64,000 nucleotides of DNA, from positions 186,001 through 250,000 of the forward strand of contig NZ_FNIE01000012.1 in NCBI RefSeq assembly GCF_900103985.1, given 5' to 3'. Of the stretch, positions 27,648 to 36,470 are shown piece after piece; position 1 is the first letter of the stretch, and each line of letters starts with the position of its first letter. Source of the stretch: Actinacidiphila guanduensis (GTDB taxonomy: Bacteria; Actinomycetota; Actinomycetes; Streptomycetales; Streptomycetaceae). The notes beneath the pieces were generated by a model. That model saw nothing but the letters and a program-made list of their open reading frames with translations. It was not told the origin of the DNA and made no database searches. The translations under genes and the position numbers were made by a program.

Positions 27648-28508
27648 ATGGAACCGATCATCTCCGCTGCCGAACTGGCTGCACTGGTCGAGCGGGCCGC
27701 GCCGGGCGGGGCCGGCGCCGCGGACCTCGCCCTCCTCGACGTCCGTTACCGCATGGGCGGCCCGACCGGGCACGGCGAGTACGCGGGCGGCCACATCTCC
27801 GGCGCCCGCTACGTCGACCTGGACACCGCGCTCGCCGCGCCGCCCGGCTCCCGCGGCCGCCACCCGCTGCCCGACCCCGCGGTGTTCGGCGCCGCGATGC
27901 GCGCGGCGGGCGTCGGCGCGGGGAGCGAGGTCGTCCTCTACGACGACTGGAACGGCTGGGGCCCCGCGCGTGCCTGGTGGCTGCTGCGCTGGGCGGGCCA
28001 CGAGCGGGTCCGCGTGCTCGACGGCGGCCTGGCCGCATGGAAGGCGGCGGGCGGCGTGCTGAGCACCGAGGAACCGCCGCCTGGCGACGGGGACTTCGAG
28101 CCGCGCCCAGGGGCGCTGCCCGTGCTCGACGCCCAGGGCGCGGCCGAACTCGCCCGCCGCGGCCTGCTCCTGGACGCCCGCGCCGGCGAGCGCTACCGCG
28201 GTGAGACCGAGCCGATCGACCCCGTCGCGGGCCACATCCCCGGCGCCGTCAACGCCCCCACCACCGAGAACACCGGCCCCGACGGGCGCTTCCTGCCCGC
28301 GCCCGAACTCGCCGCCCGCTTCGCCGCCCTGGGCGCGAAGCCGGACGCCGAGGTCGGCGTGTACTGCGGCTCGGGCGTCTCGGCCGCCCACGAACTGCTC
28401 GCCATGGCGGTCGCCGGACTGCCCACCCCCGCGCTCTACGTGGGTTCCTGGAGCGAATGGGGCGCCGACCCCGCCCGCCCGGTCGCCACGGGCCCCCAGC
28501 CGGGCTGA
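27648..28508 (+). CDS. Rhodanese-type sulfurtransferase (two-domain, SseA-like)
   Basis: This 286-residue protein has two rhodanese domains. The first is inactive and the second carries the catalytic loop CGSGVSA with C240. That loop is closer to 3-mercaptopyruvate sulfurtransferases (CGSGVT) than to thiosulfate sulfurtransferases. It would transfer sulfane sulfur to a thiophilic acceptor in the cytoplasm. Other two-domain family landmarks are DVRYRMGG, YDDWNGWGPARAWW and GHIPGAVNAPT. ATG 27639, three codons earlier, is an alternative start; neither has a clear ribosome binding site. Confidence 0.9.
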   Translation: MEPIISAAELAALVERAAPGGAGAADLALLDVRYRMGGPTGHGEYAGGHISGARYVDLDTALAAPPGSRGRHPLPDPAVFGAAMRAAGVGAGSEVVLYDDWNGWGPARAWWLLRWAGHERVRVLDGGLAAWKAAGGVLSTEEPPPGDGDFEPRPGALPVLDAQGAAELARRGLLLDARAGERYRGETEPIDPVAGHIPGAVNAPTTENTGPDGRFLPAPELAARFAALGAKPDAEVGVYCGSGVSAAHELLAMAVAGLPTPALYVGSWSEWGADPARPVATGPQPG

Positions 28509-28571
28509 GCCGCGTCCGCAAGGGGCCCCGCGCCCAAGGGCGCCGAAGTCCTCCCCCGTGGGGGCGGGGTC

Positions 28572-28747
28572 AGCGCCCATGGTGTGCCGGCCCCGCGTCC
28601 CTGGCGTCCAGGCACCGCACCCATGGCGCCGGGCCCTGACATCCAAGGGGTCCGGGCATCGCACCCATGGCGCCGGGCCCTGACATCCAGGGTGCCCAGG
28701 TCCCGCGCCCATCGCCGTGGCTCCCGGTCCTCTCGACACGCTGGGCG
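28572..28747. repeat. Four tandem 44-bp degenerate repeats
   Basis: A CCCAT(G/C)G-centred block recurs at exactly 44-base spacing (core positions 28576, 28620, 28664 and 28708). Copies two and three are identical over their first 30 bases, and the outer copies are more diverged. The period is not a multiple of three, so the array is not a coding repeat. It lies between the sulfurtransferase gene and the sepH terminator. Confidence 0.7.
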
Positions 28748-28770
28748 CGCGCAAAGCGTTCCCGGGCACG

Positions 28771-28806
28771 CGTAAGGGGCAGCTTCCAAAGAAGCTGCCC
28801 CTTACG
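28771..28806. terminator. Strong bidirectional terminator of sepH
   Basis: CGTAAGGGGCAGCTTC (28771-28786) and its exact complement (28791-28806) form a 16-bp perfect stem with a CAAA tetraloop. It lies 48 bases beyond the sepH stop in the convergent interval with the sulfurtransferase gene. Confidence 0.85.
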
Positions 28807-28853
28807 GCCGTCGGCTCCCGGTTCGAGGGCGGCCCGTCCTGCCAGGCCCCGGC

Positions 28854-29891
28854 CTACTCCTGCTTCTTACGGCGGCTGCCGAAGACGATCTCGTCCCAAC
28901 TCGGCACCGTGGCGCGGCGGCCCGGGCGCACCCCGTCGGCCTCGGCCTGCCGGTCCGTGGTGCCGACCAGCCGGTCGCGGTGGCCGGCCACCGCCCGCGG
29001 CATCAGGACGTCCGCGTACGCCGACCCGGCGCTGGCCGCGGGGGCGGCCTCCTCGCCGCTCTCCTCGGCCTCCTCCGCCGCGGGGGCGGTCTCCTGCGGG
29101 CCGGGCGGGGGAGCGGGCACGACCATGTCGCCGCGGAAGCTCGGCACCGCCTCCAGCAGGCTGGTCAGCGAGTCGCGCTCCTCGGGCGGCTCCTCAGCCC
29201 TGGCCTCGCGGTCCTGGCGGTCGCCGCCGGTGCGCTCCATGGCGCGGTCCAGCGGCCGGTCCCGGGGCAGCCGGGCGATCCGCGGCACGAAGGGGAAGCT
29301 GGGCTCCTGGGCCTGTGCCTGCGTGGTCTCGCCGATCAGCGAGCGGGCCTCGTCGTCCACCGCCTGCACCAGGCGGCGCGGCGGGTCGTAGGTCCAGCTC
29401 GCCGAGTGCGGCTCGCCGGCCACCCGGTAGACCAGCAGCACCTCCCAGGTGCCGTCGTCACGCCGCCAGGAGTCCCACAGGACGGTGTCCTTCTCGGCAC
29501 CGCGCAGCAGCAGCCGCTCGGCCACCGCCTCGCCGAGCTGCGGGCCGGTGGTCTCACCCTGGCGCCGTACGGGGGTCTTGCGGGCCCGCTCGGCCATGAA
29601 CGCCCGCTCGGCCAGCACCGGCCCCTCGAACCGGCGCACCCGCTCCACCGGGATGCCGGCGAGCTGGGCGACCTCCTCCGCGGAGGCACCCGCCCGTATC
29701 CGGGCCTGGATGTCGCGGGGCCGCAGATGGCTCTCGACCTCGATCTCGATCTGGCCGAGGCGGGCCCGGTCGTTGCGCACGGCAGCGCGCAGCCGCTCGT
29801 CGATCGGGAGGGTGTACTCCGTGCTGTCGGCAGCCTTGAGCACCAGTCGTGTGCCGTCGTTGCTGACGGCCACGACGCGCAGTTCGGGCAC
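28854..29891 (-). CDS. sepH: Septation protein SepH (DUF3071 family)
   Basis: This 345-residue protein matches SepH, the actinobacterial activator of FtsZ assembly. The N-terminal DUF3071 domain starts VPELRVVAVSNDGTRLVLKA and includes a helix-turn-helix-like SAEEVAQLAGIPVERVRRFE segment. A disordered acidic middle and a basic conserved tail (PSWDEIVFGSRRKK) follow, as in SepH. GTG 29891 is chosen because GGGAGG lies upstream on the minus strand and the family sequence begins there. The longer open frame upstream is not supported. Its length agrees with known SepH proteins. Confidence 0.93.
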   Translation of the reverse strand: MPELRVVAVSNDGTRLVLKAADSTEYTLPIDERLRAAVRNDRARLGQIEIEVESHLRPRDIQARIRAGASAEEVAQLAGIPVERVRRFEGPVLAERAFMAERARKTPVRRQGETTGPQLGEAVAERLLLRGAEKDTVLWDSWRRDDGTWEVLLVYRVAGEPHSASWTYDPPRRLVQAVDDEARSLIGETTQAQAQEPSFPFVPRIARLPRDRPLDRAMERTGGDRQDREARAEEPPEERDSLTSLLEAVPSFRGDMVVPAPPPGPQETAPAAEEAEESGEEAAPAASAGSAYADVLMPRAVAGHRDRLVGTTDRQAEADGVRPGRRATVPSWDEIVFGSRRKKQE

Positions 29892-30289
29892 GGTTACCTC
29901 CCGGGTGGTGCCTGCCGACGTCACGTGCGTCGCTGCTCCCGTTGTCACGAGTGTGGCCTGCCCGGGTGCAGCGTGCCACAACCTTACGGAGTTGCCCGGC
30001 GTGTCGGGCCCGCATGGTGACACGCCGTTATGGGAAGGTCGTCGATTGGCCACCCAGCGTGACCGTGGTGCGGCACCCCGGGACGAGCGCTGCCGACTCC
30101 CTACCCGACTGTCTTCCGGACGACCGGCCGGGCGCCGGAAGCCAGGATTCGTCACGGTACTCCATTCGGGCCACCGGGGGGTGGGTGCCACACCGTCGAA
30201 TCTCCTTCGGGGGGCGGGAGTTGGGGTGACCCGGCTCACAAAGGACGGCCGCGCGCCCCGGGCAAATACGGACGTACGGCCCGAATCAC
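29892..30289. other. Intergenic region upstream of sepH, no gene seen
   Basis: These 398 bases separate sepH from the lactone-oxidase gene on the same strand. They presumably hold the sepH promoter, but I see no convincing -35/-10 pair, RNA or small gene. Confidence 0.5.
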
Positions 30290-31579
30290 CTAGTCGCCCA
30301 GGACGCGACGGAGGTAGTCGTTCCGGAACAGCCGTCCGGGGTCCAGGCGTTGCCGCAGCTCGGCGAACTCCTCGAACCGCGGATAGGCCGAACGGAGGTA
30401 TTCCGCGTCACGGGTGTGCATCTTGCCCCAGTGCGGCCGCCCGCCGTGCGCGACCATGATGCGCTCCACCGCGGTGAAGTACTCCTGGTAGCGGCTGCCG
30501 CGGTACATGTGGACGGCGATGTAGGCGCTGTCCCGGCCCGAGGCGGTGGACAGCGCGATGTCGTCGGCCGGCGCCACCCGCACCTCCACCGGGAAGCTCA
30601 CCCGCAGCCCGGAGCGCTCCACCACCGACTTCAGCTCGCGCACCGCCGCCACCGCGGCCTCGCGCGGGACCGCGTACTCCATCTCCACGAACCGCACCCG
30701 GCGCGGGCTGGTGAAGACCTTGTAGGGGATGTCGGTGTAGGTGCGGGCCGACAGCGCCCGGCTGGAGATCCGCGCGATGCCGGGGATCGCCGCCGGCGCG
30801 GCCCTGCCCAGCGCGCAGGCGGCGCGGAAGGCGCCGTTGGAGAGCAACTCGTCGTCGATCCAGCCGCGTACCGCGGGGACCGGGGTGCGCGGGCCCGCGC
30901 TGCGGTTGTTCCGCTTGGTGGTGCAGCCCTCGGTGTGCGGGAACCAGTAGAACTCGAAGTGCTCGTTCTCGGCGACCAGTTGGTCGAACTCCGCGGTCAC
31001 CCGGGCGAAGGACATCGGCTCCTCACGGGCGGTGAGAAGGAAGATCGGCTCCACCGCGAAGGTGATCGCGCTGACCACGCCGAGCGCGCCGAGCCCGATC
31101 CGCGCGGCGGCGAACACCTCGGGGTGCTCCTCGGCGGAGCAGGTGAGCACCGAGCCGTCGGCGGTGACCAGTTCGAGCCGGGCGATCTGCGCGGCGATGG
31201 AGCCCGAGTCGCGCCCGGTGCCGTGGGTGCCGGTGCTGGTGGCGCCCGCGACGGTCTGCTCCATGATGTCGCCCATGTTCGTCAGCGACAGGCCCTCGGC
31301 GGCCAGCAGGGCGTTCAAGTGGCGCAGCTGGACGCCCGCTTCGGCGGTGACGGTCCCCGCGGCGCGGTCGACGGACCTGATCGCGGTCAGCCCCTCGGGG
31401 AGCACCAGCACCCCGTCGGTGGCCGCCGCGGCGGTGAAGGAGTGGCCCGAGCCGACCGCCTTGACGCTCAGCCCGTCCTCGGCCGCCTTGCGCACCACGG
31501 CGGCGAGTTCGTCCACCGACGCCGGCGCGGCCACCCGCCGCGGGCGGGCCGTGACGTTCCCCGCCCAGTTACGCCACAC
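30290..31579 (-). CDS. FAD-dependent sugar-1,4-lactone/polyol oxidase (ALO family)
   Basis: This 429-residue flavoprotein has an N-terminal PCMH-type FAD domain, with GSGHSFT as the covalent-flavin histidine context and GTHGTG. The C-terminal ALO domain ends with HWGKMHT and a DPGRLFRNDYLRR-type tail, typical of D-arabinono-lactone oxidases and Streptomyces alditol oxidases. It would oxidise a sugar lactone or polyol with O2. The start is set at GTG 31579 (VWRNWAGN), with GAGG six bases upstream, giving an 11-base overlap with the MFS gene. The open frame extends farther upstream inside that gene. Alditol versus lactone specificity is undecided. Confidence 0.88.
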   Translation of the reverse strand: MWRNWAGNVTARPRRVAAPASVDELAAVVRKAAEDGLSVKAVGSGHSFTAAAATDGVLVLPEGLTAIRSVDRAAGTVTAEAGVQLRHLNALLAAEGLSLTNMGDIMEQTVAGATSTGTHGTGRDSGSIAAQIARLELVTADGSVLTCSAEEHPEVFAAARIGLGALGVVSAITFAVEPIFLLTAREEPMSFARVTAEFDQLVAENEHFEFYWFPHTEGCTTKRNNRSAGPRTPVPAVRGWIDDELLSNGAFRAACALGRAAPAAIPGIARISSRALSARTYTDIPYKVFTSPRRVRFVEMEYAVPREAAVAAVRELKSVVERSGLRVSFPVEVRVAPADDIALSTASGRDSAYIAVHMYRGSRYQEYFTAVERIMVAHGGRPHWGKMHTRDAEYLRSAYPRFEEFAELRQRLDPGRLFRNDYLRRVLGD

Positions 31580-32891
31580 TCTCGTCCTCGCGGGACCCCG
31601 CGCCCCGCGCCTGCCCGGCAGTGCCGCCGCGCCCGCCGTCCTGCCGGCCCCGCCCGCCGTCCCGCCCGCGCCGCTCGTCCCGCCCATCGCCGTACGTCTC
31701 CTCCCGATCCGGTGCCGGCCGCAGCCGGCGGTACCCGAGGAACGCCACCGCCGCGGCGGCGGCAGCCGCCACGGCGGGCACCGCGAAGGCCGCCGAGGCG
31801 CCGCGCGCGTCGATCAGCCGACCGGCGAGCGCGGCACCGGCGGCGACGCCCACCGCGAGCCCCGTGGAGGTCCACGTGATGCCCTCGGTCAGCCGCCCCC
31901 GCGGTACCAGCTGCTCGACGAGCCCCATGGCCGTCACCATGGTCGGGGCGATCGTGGTGCCCGAGACGAACAGCGCCAGTGCCAGGAACACAAGGTTCCC
32001 CGCAAGCAGGGGGAGGATCATACTCACCGCCATGGCGGTGATCCCCCACCGGAACCGCCCGGCCACGGTGCCGCGGGGCCGGACCAGCCCGAAGACCAGG
32101 CCGGCCAGGCACGAGCCGAGCGCGTAGGAAGCGAGCACCAGGCTCGCGAGCGCCTTGTGGCCCCGCTCGTCGGCGAAGGCCACAGTGGTGACGTCGATCG
32201 CGCCGAAGATCGTGCCCGTGCCCACGAACACCCCGGCCAGCACCGGCATCCCGCGGGCCCGCAGCGCCGAGCCGCCGGTCAGGTGGGCATGCGGGTGCGG
32301 GGCCGGCTCGGTGGCGCGCTGCGCGGTGAGCAGCAGCACGCCGATCCCCAGGAAGCAGGCCGCGAGCAGTGGCCCGGCCTCGGCGAACCACACCGTGCAC
32401 AGCCCGATGGACAGGATCGGCCCGACGATGAAGACGATCTCGTCCACCACCGACTCCACCGAGTAGGCGGTGTGCAGCAGCTCGGGGGAGCCGCGGTGGA
32501 TCTCCGACCAGCGGGCCCGCACCATCGCGCCCATGCTCGGGGTCAGCCCGGCGCCGACGACGCAGGCGAAGAGCGTCCAGTCCGGCGCCCCGGACCGTAC
32601 GCACAGCAGCAGCCCGGCGACCGCCGCGACCGTCACCGCGGTGACCGGGCGCAGCACCCTGCGCTGCCCGTACCGGTCCACCAGGCGCGAGACCTGGGGC
32701 CCGCACGCGGCACCCGACAGGGCCAGCGCGGCCGACAGCGCGCCGGCCAGCCCGTACCGGCCGGTGACCTGCGAGACCATCGTCACGATCCCGATGCCCA
32801 GCATCGACAGCGGCATCCGCCCCACCAGCCCGGCGGCGCTGAACGCCTTGGCGCCAGGGGTCGTGAAAACGGCGCGGTAAGGGCTGGTCAC
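31569..32891 (-). CDS. MFS transporter (12-TM, probable exporter)
   Basis: This 440-residue protein shows the hydrophobic periodicity of a 12-helix major facilitator transporter and an intracellular-loop motif (VSRLVDRYGQRRVLRP) between helices 2 and 3. The C-terminal tail is charged and Gly/Arg-rich. The substrate is not evident. Its stop overlaps the start of the oxidase gene, so the two are probably co-transcribed. It diverges from hemH. Confidence 0.85.
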   Translation of the reverse strand: MTSPYRAVFTTPGAKAFSAAGLVGRMPLSMLGIGIVTMVSQVTGRYGLAGALSAALALSGAACGPQVSRLVDRYGQRRVLRPVTAVTVAAVAGLLLCVRSGAPDWTLFACVVGAGLTPSMGAMVRARWSEIHRGSPELLHTAYSVESVVDEIVFIVGPILSIGLCTVWFAEAGPLLAACFLGIGVLLLTAQRATEPAPHPHAHLTGGSALRARGMPVLAGVFVGTGTIFGAIDVTTVAFADERGHKALASLVLASYALGSCLAGLVFGLVRPRGTVAGRFRWGITAMAVSMILPLLAGNLVFLALALFVSGTTIAPTMVTAMGLVEQLVPRGRLTEGITWTSTGLAVGVAAGAALAGRLIDARGASAAFAVPAVAAAAAAAVAFLGYRRLRPAPDREETYGDGRDERRGRDGGRGRQDGGRGGTAGQARGAGSREDESVA

Positions 32892-33243
32892 GTGAGGCTC
32901 CCCGGCGGCGGCTCCGCCGTGTCGGCAGGGCCGCGAAGGGCCCCGCGCACAGGACGAGATCGGTGGTGGTTACAGATTACGGGGCGGTGGCAACCGGTTT
33001 TCGACCACGGCCGACGGCTGCGGGCGCGCTCCCACGGCCCGCCTCCGCGGCGCCCCCGGCCGCCGGCTCGACCCCTGCCCGCTCACTGTCCGTCCACCGT
33101 CCGACCACTGCCCGGCCACTGCCCTTCCAGCGCCGGGGCTGCCGCCGCGGTCGCCGTCCCGCCCACCGGCCCGGCCGCCGTTTTCCGCCGCGCGACCCCG
33201 GGGCGCGTCGGCGCGTTCACCGGTCAGTGGCAGGATCGGGGAC
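32892..33243. other. Divergent intergenic region between MFS gene and hemH
   Basis: These 352 bases must contain two divergent promoters. The sequence is Pro/Arg-codon-like GC-rich DNA with several loosely repeated CCACTGCC/GTCCG motifs around 33090-33130. I see no definite promoter, RNA or small gene. Confidence 0.45.
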
Positions 33244-34431
33244 ATGTCCGATCAGCCCGCCCCCTCCCACCCGGCCCCCGCCGCGGAGCACACCGCCGTC
33301 CGCGGCGGCGCCGGCCCCGCCGCACTGCCCGACGCCGGCCCGTACGACGCCCTGCTGCTGCTCTCCTTCGGCGGTCCCGAGGGGCCCGACGACGTCGTGC
33401 CCTTCCTGGAGAACGTCACCCGCGGCCGCGGCATCCCCCGCGAGCGGCTGAAGGAGGTGGGCCGGCACTACTTCCTGTTCGGCGGCGTCAGCCCGATCAA
33501 CGCGCAGAACCGCGAGCTGCTGCACGCGCTGCGCAAGGACTTCGCCGAGGCGGGCCTGGACCTGCCGGTGTACTGGGGCAACCGCAACTGGGCGCCCTAC
33601 CTCACCGACACCCTGCGCGAGATCTCCGCGGCCGGGCACCGCCGGGTGCTGGTCCTGGCCACCAGCGCCTACGCCTCGTACTCCGGCTGCCGCCAGTACC
33701 GCGAGAACCTGGCCGCCGCGATGTCCGCGCTGGCCGACGAGGGCCGCCCGGTGCCCCGGGTGGACAAGCTGCGCCACTACTTCAACCACCCCGGCTTCGT
33801 GCAGCCCATGGTGGACGCGACCCTGACCGCGCTCGCGGAACTGCCCGCCGGTGTGCGCGAGGGCGCGCGGCTCGCCTTCACCACGCACTCCATCCCGGTC
33901 TCCGCCGCCGACACCTCGGGGCCGGTCGCGGGGCACGGCAGCGGCGGCGCCTATGTCGCCCAGCACATGGACGTCGCCCGGGTGGTGGCCGAGGCCGTCA
34001 GGCAGGCCACCGGTGTCGAGCGCCCCTGGGAGCTGGTCTACCAGTCCCGCAGCGGCGCCCCGCACATCCCCTGGCTGGAGCCCGACATCTGCGACCACCT
34101 GGAGGAGGTGCACGCGGCCGGCGCGCAGGCGGTGGTGATGGTCCCCATCGGCTTCGTCTCCGACCACATGGAGGTCAAGTACGACCTCGACACCGAGGCC
34201 GCCGCCAAGGCGGCCGAACTCGGCCTGCCCGTCTCCCGCGCCGCCACCGTGGGGGCCGACCCGCGGTTCGCCGCCGCCGTGCGCGACCTGGTGCTGGAGC
34301 GCGCCGCCGCCGAGCGCGGCCGCACCCCCGAGCGCTGCGCCCTGGGCGCCCTGGGGCCCAGCCACGACGTCTGCCCGGCCGGCTGCTGCCCGGCCAGGAC
34401 CCCCGCGCCCGCCGCCGCGGGCACCGACTGA
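33244..34431 (+). CDS. hemH: Ferrochelatase (coproporphyrin-type, [2Fe-2S])
   Basis: This 395-residue enzyme inserts iron into a porphyrin in heme synthesis. Family blocks are clear: [20 protein letters not shown] at the start, the catalytic histidine in FTTHSIPVS, and [21 protein letters not shown] cluster at the C-terminus, together with an internal cysteine, matches the iron-sulfur-binding actinobacterial ferrochelatases that act on coproporphyrin III. The N-terminus carries an extra 30 or so Pro/Ala-rich residues. It is followed after 14 bases by the inositol-phosphatase-like gene and is probably co-transcribed with it. Confidence 0.96.
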   Translation: MSDQPAPSHPAPAAEHTAVRGGAGPAALPDAGPYDALLLLSFGGPEGPDDVVPFLENVTRGRGIPRERLKEVGRHYFLFGGVSPINAQNRELLHALRKDFAEAGLDLPVYWGNRNWAPYLTDTLREISAAGHRRVLVLATSAYASYSGCRQYRENLAAAMSALADEGRPVPRVDKLRHYFNHPGFVQPMVDATLTALAELPAGVREGARLAFTTHSIPVSAADTSGPVAGHGSGGAYVAQHMDVARVVAEAVRQATGVERPWELVYQSRSGAPHIPWLEPDICDHLEEVHAAGAQAVVMVPIGFVSDHMEVKYDLDTEAAAKAAELGLPVSRAATVGADPRFAAAVRDLVLERAAAERGRTPERCALGALGPSHDVCPAGCCPARTPAPAAAGTD

Positions 34432-34445
34432 GGAGCCATTCGCAG

Positions 34446-35282
34446 ATGACCGCACCCGCCACCGGAGAGCCCGGCCGGCCCACCGCCGCAGGCGAGGACG
34501 CCGAACTGCTGGAGATCGCGCTGGAGGCCGCCCGCAAGGCCGGCGCCCTGCTGCGCGACGGCCGCCCCGCCGACCTCGGCGTCGCCGCCACCAAGTCCAG
34601 CCCGATCGACGTCGTCACCGAGATGGACATCGCCGCCGAGAAGCTGATCACCTCCTTCATCGGACGGCTGCGCCCCCAGGACGGCTTCCTCGGCGAGGAG
34701 GGCGCCAGCAGCGAGGGCACCAGCGGCATCCGCTGGGTGATCGACCCGCTGGACGGCACCGTGAACTACCTCTACGGCCTGCCGTCCTGGTCGGTCAGCA
34801 TCGCCGCCGAGCGCGACGGAGAGGCCGTCGTGGGCGTCGTGGAGGCCCCCATGCGCCGGGAGACCTACCAGGCCGTCAAGGGCGGCGGCGCCTACGTCGA
34901 AGGGGTGCGGGCGCACTGCAGGCCCGCGCCCGACATGGAGCACGCCCTGATCGCCACCGGCTTCAGCTACCTGCGCGAGCGCCGGGTGGCGATGGCCGAG
35001 GTGGTCAAGGTGCTGCTGCCGCAGGTGCGCGACATCCGGCGCGGCGGCTCGGCGGCGATCGACCTCGCCGACGTCGGCTGCGGCCGGCTGGACGCCTACT
35101 ACGAGCGCGGCCTGCACCCCTGGGACATGGCCGCCGGCGCCCTCTTCGCCCGCGAGGCGGGTGCGCTGACCGGCGGCCGCCCGGGCCTGGCCCCGGCCGA
35201 GGAGCTGACGGTGGCCGCCCCGCCCGGCCTGTTCGAGCCGCTCCAGCAGATGCTGGAGGACCTGGGCGCCTGGCACGACTAG
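34446..35282 (+). CDS. Inositol monophosphatase-family phosphatase
   Basis: This 278-residue Mg-dependent phosphatase has the family motifs in order: FLGEEGAS, WVIDPLDGTVNY (metal-binding aspartates), GGSAAIDLADVGCGRLD, and HPWDMAAG. The substrate may be inositol-1-phosphate or another phosphorylated small molecule such as histidinol phosphate or PAP. The ATG at 34446 has GAGGAG upstream. A strong hairpin follows the gene. Confidence 0.92.
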   Translation: MTAPATGEPGRPTAAGEDAELLEIALEAARKAGALLRDGRPADLGVAATKSSPIDVVTEMDIAAEKLITSFIGRLRPQDGFLGEEGASSEGTSGIRWVIDPLDGTVNYLYGLPSWSVSIAAERDGEAVVGVVEAPMRRETYQAVKGGGAYVEGVRAHCRPAPDMEHALIATGFSYLRERRVAMAEVVKVLLPQVRDIRRGGSAAIDLADVGCGRLDAYYERGLHPWDMAAGALFAREAGALTGGRPGLAPAEELTVAAPPGLFEPLQQMLEDLGAWHD

Positions 35283-35317
35283 CGGCGCCCAGCAGTGGGC
35301 CCCGTGCGGGCATGCGA

Positions 35318-35349
35318 ACGCCCCGGCACCTCGCAGGTGGCCGGGGCGT
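35318..35349. terminator. Terminator between the phosphatase gene and the small reverse gene
   Basis: ACGCCCCGGCACCT (35318-35331) pairs with 35335-35349, with a single bulged G and a 3-base loop. The genes converge here, so the hairpin probably serves both strands. Confidence 0.7.
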
Positions 35350-35373
35350 GCGGCGTGCGGGCCGACCGCGCGG

Positions 35374-35547
35374 TCAGGCGACCTTTTGCCGTACGTCCAC
35401 GCCGTGCTCGGCCGCGAGGCGGCGCAGGTCGTCCAGCTCGCTCTCCTCGACGTCGGCGAGGAATTCGTCACCTGTCTCCCGGGCCCGGCGCAGGTCGGAC
35501 TCCGCGGTGTGAATGCGCTGCAGGATTCCGGTCGTGAACGCGTCCAT
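35374..35547 (-). CDS. Small conserved acidic helical protein (57 aa)
   Basis: This short gene encodes 57 residues beginning MDAFTTGILQRIHTAESDLR and ending with EHGVDVRQKVA. It is rich in Glu, Asp, Leu and Arg with heptad-like spacing, suggesting one or two amphipathic helices or a coiled coil. Third codon positions are almost all G or C, which supports real coding. I recall similar short proteins next to response-regulator genes in Streptomyces, but no function is known to me. It is divergent from the two-component regulator and backs onto a terminator. Confidence 0.75.
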   Translation of the reverse strand: MDAFTTGILQRIHTAESDLRRARETGDEFLADVEESELDDLRRLAAEHGVDVRQKVA

Positions 35548-35810
35548 GGCGCCCCCTCGTCGTCTTCGTTGACACGGGGTGTGTCAAGCCGCATGCCACG
35601 CGTGGGACACGCGGGGCACAGCATGGTGGGTGGGTTACAGCCGTCCTCCCCACCCCGTCCGCCGTGGAAACCTCACCGACCGCAGGGAAATTTCCGCGAC
35701 TGCGGCGCGGATCGCCGCATACACCGTGCGCAGCCGCCCCTTACCGCCGATTTACGGGCCCGCGGTGCAGGATGGAGAAGAATCCCCACAGCTCACGGAA
35801 GGACAGCGCC

Positions 35811-36464
35811 TTGCGCGTACTGGTCGTCGAGGACGAGCAACTGCTCGCGGACGCGGTTGCCACCGGCCTGCGCCGCGAGGCCATGGCCGTCGACGTCGTA
35901 TACGACGGCGGTGCCGCGTTGGAGCGCATCGGCGTCAACGACTACGACGTGGTCGTCCTCGACCGGGACCTGCCCGTCGTCCACGGCGACGACGTCTGCC
36001 GCCAGGTGGTCGGCCTCGGCCTGCCCACCAGGGTGCTCATGCTCACCGCGGCCGGCGACGTCAGCGACCGGGTCGAGGGACTGGAGCTCGGCGCCGACGA
36101 CTACCTGCCCAAGCCGTTCGCCTTCACCGAGCTGACCGCCCGGGTGCGCGCCCTGGGCCGCCGGACGACCACCGCGCTGCCGCCCGTGCTGGAGCGTGCC
36201 GGCATCCGGCTGGACCCCAACCGCCGGGAGGTCTTCCGGGACGGCCGCGAGGTGCACCTGGCGCCCAAGGAGTTCGCCGTCCTGGAGGTCCTGATGCGCA
36301 GCGAGGGCTCGGTGGTCTCCGCCGAGCAGCTGCTGGAGAAGGCGTGGGACGAGAACACCGACCCGTTCACCAACGTCGTGCGGGTCACCGTGATGACCCT
36401 GCGGCGCAAGCTCGGCGAGCCCGCGGTGATCGTCACCGTGCCCGGCTCCGGCTACCGGATCTGA
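35811..36464 (+). CDS. OmpR/PhoB-family response regulator
   Basis: This 217-residue protein has a receiver domain (RVLVVEDEQ, phosphoacceptor D51 in VVVLDRDLP, switch residues TAAGD and the conserved Lys in LPKPFAF) and a C-terminal winged helix ending VTVMTLRRKLGEP and GSGYRI. It would bind DNA when phosphorylated by the adjacent kinase. TTG 35811 is the preferred start because GGAAGGA lies seven bases upstream and the family begins at RVLVVEDE. ATG 35772 would add 13 unconserved residues. Confidence 0.92.
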   Translation: MRVLVVEDEQLLADAVATGLRREAMAVDVVYDGGAALERIGVNDYDVVVLDRDLPVVHGDDVCRQVVGLGLPTRVLMLTAAGDVSDRVEGLELGADDYLPKPFAFTELTARVRALGRRTTTALPPVLERAGIRLDPNRREVFRDGREVHLAPKEFAVLEVLMRSEGSVVSAEQLLEKAWDENTDPFTNVVRVTVMTLRRKLGEPAVIVTVPGSGYRI

Positions 36465-36470
36465 TCGCCC

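Noticed and set aside
28501-28790. CRISPR-like array suggested by regularly spaced repeats
   Set aside because: The 44-bp units are contiguous and degenerate, with no constant repeat and variable spacer pattern and no cas genes nearby.
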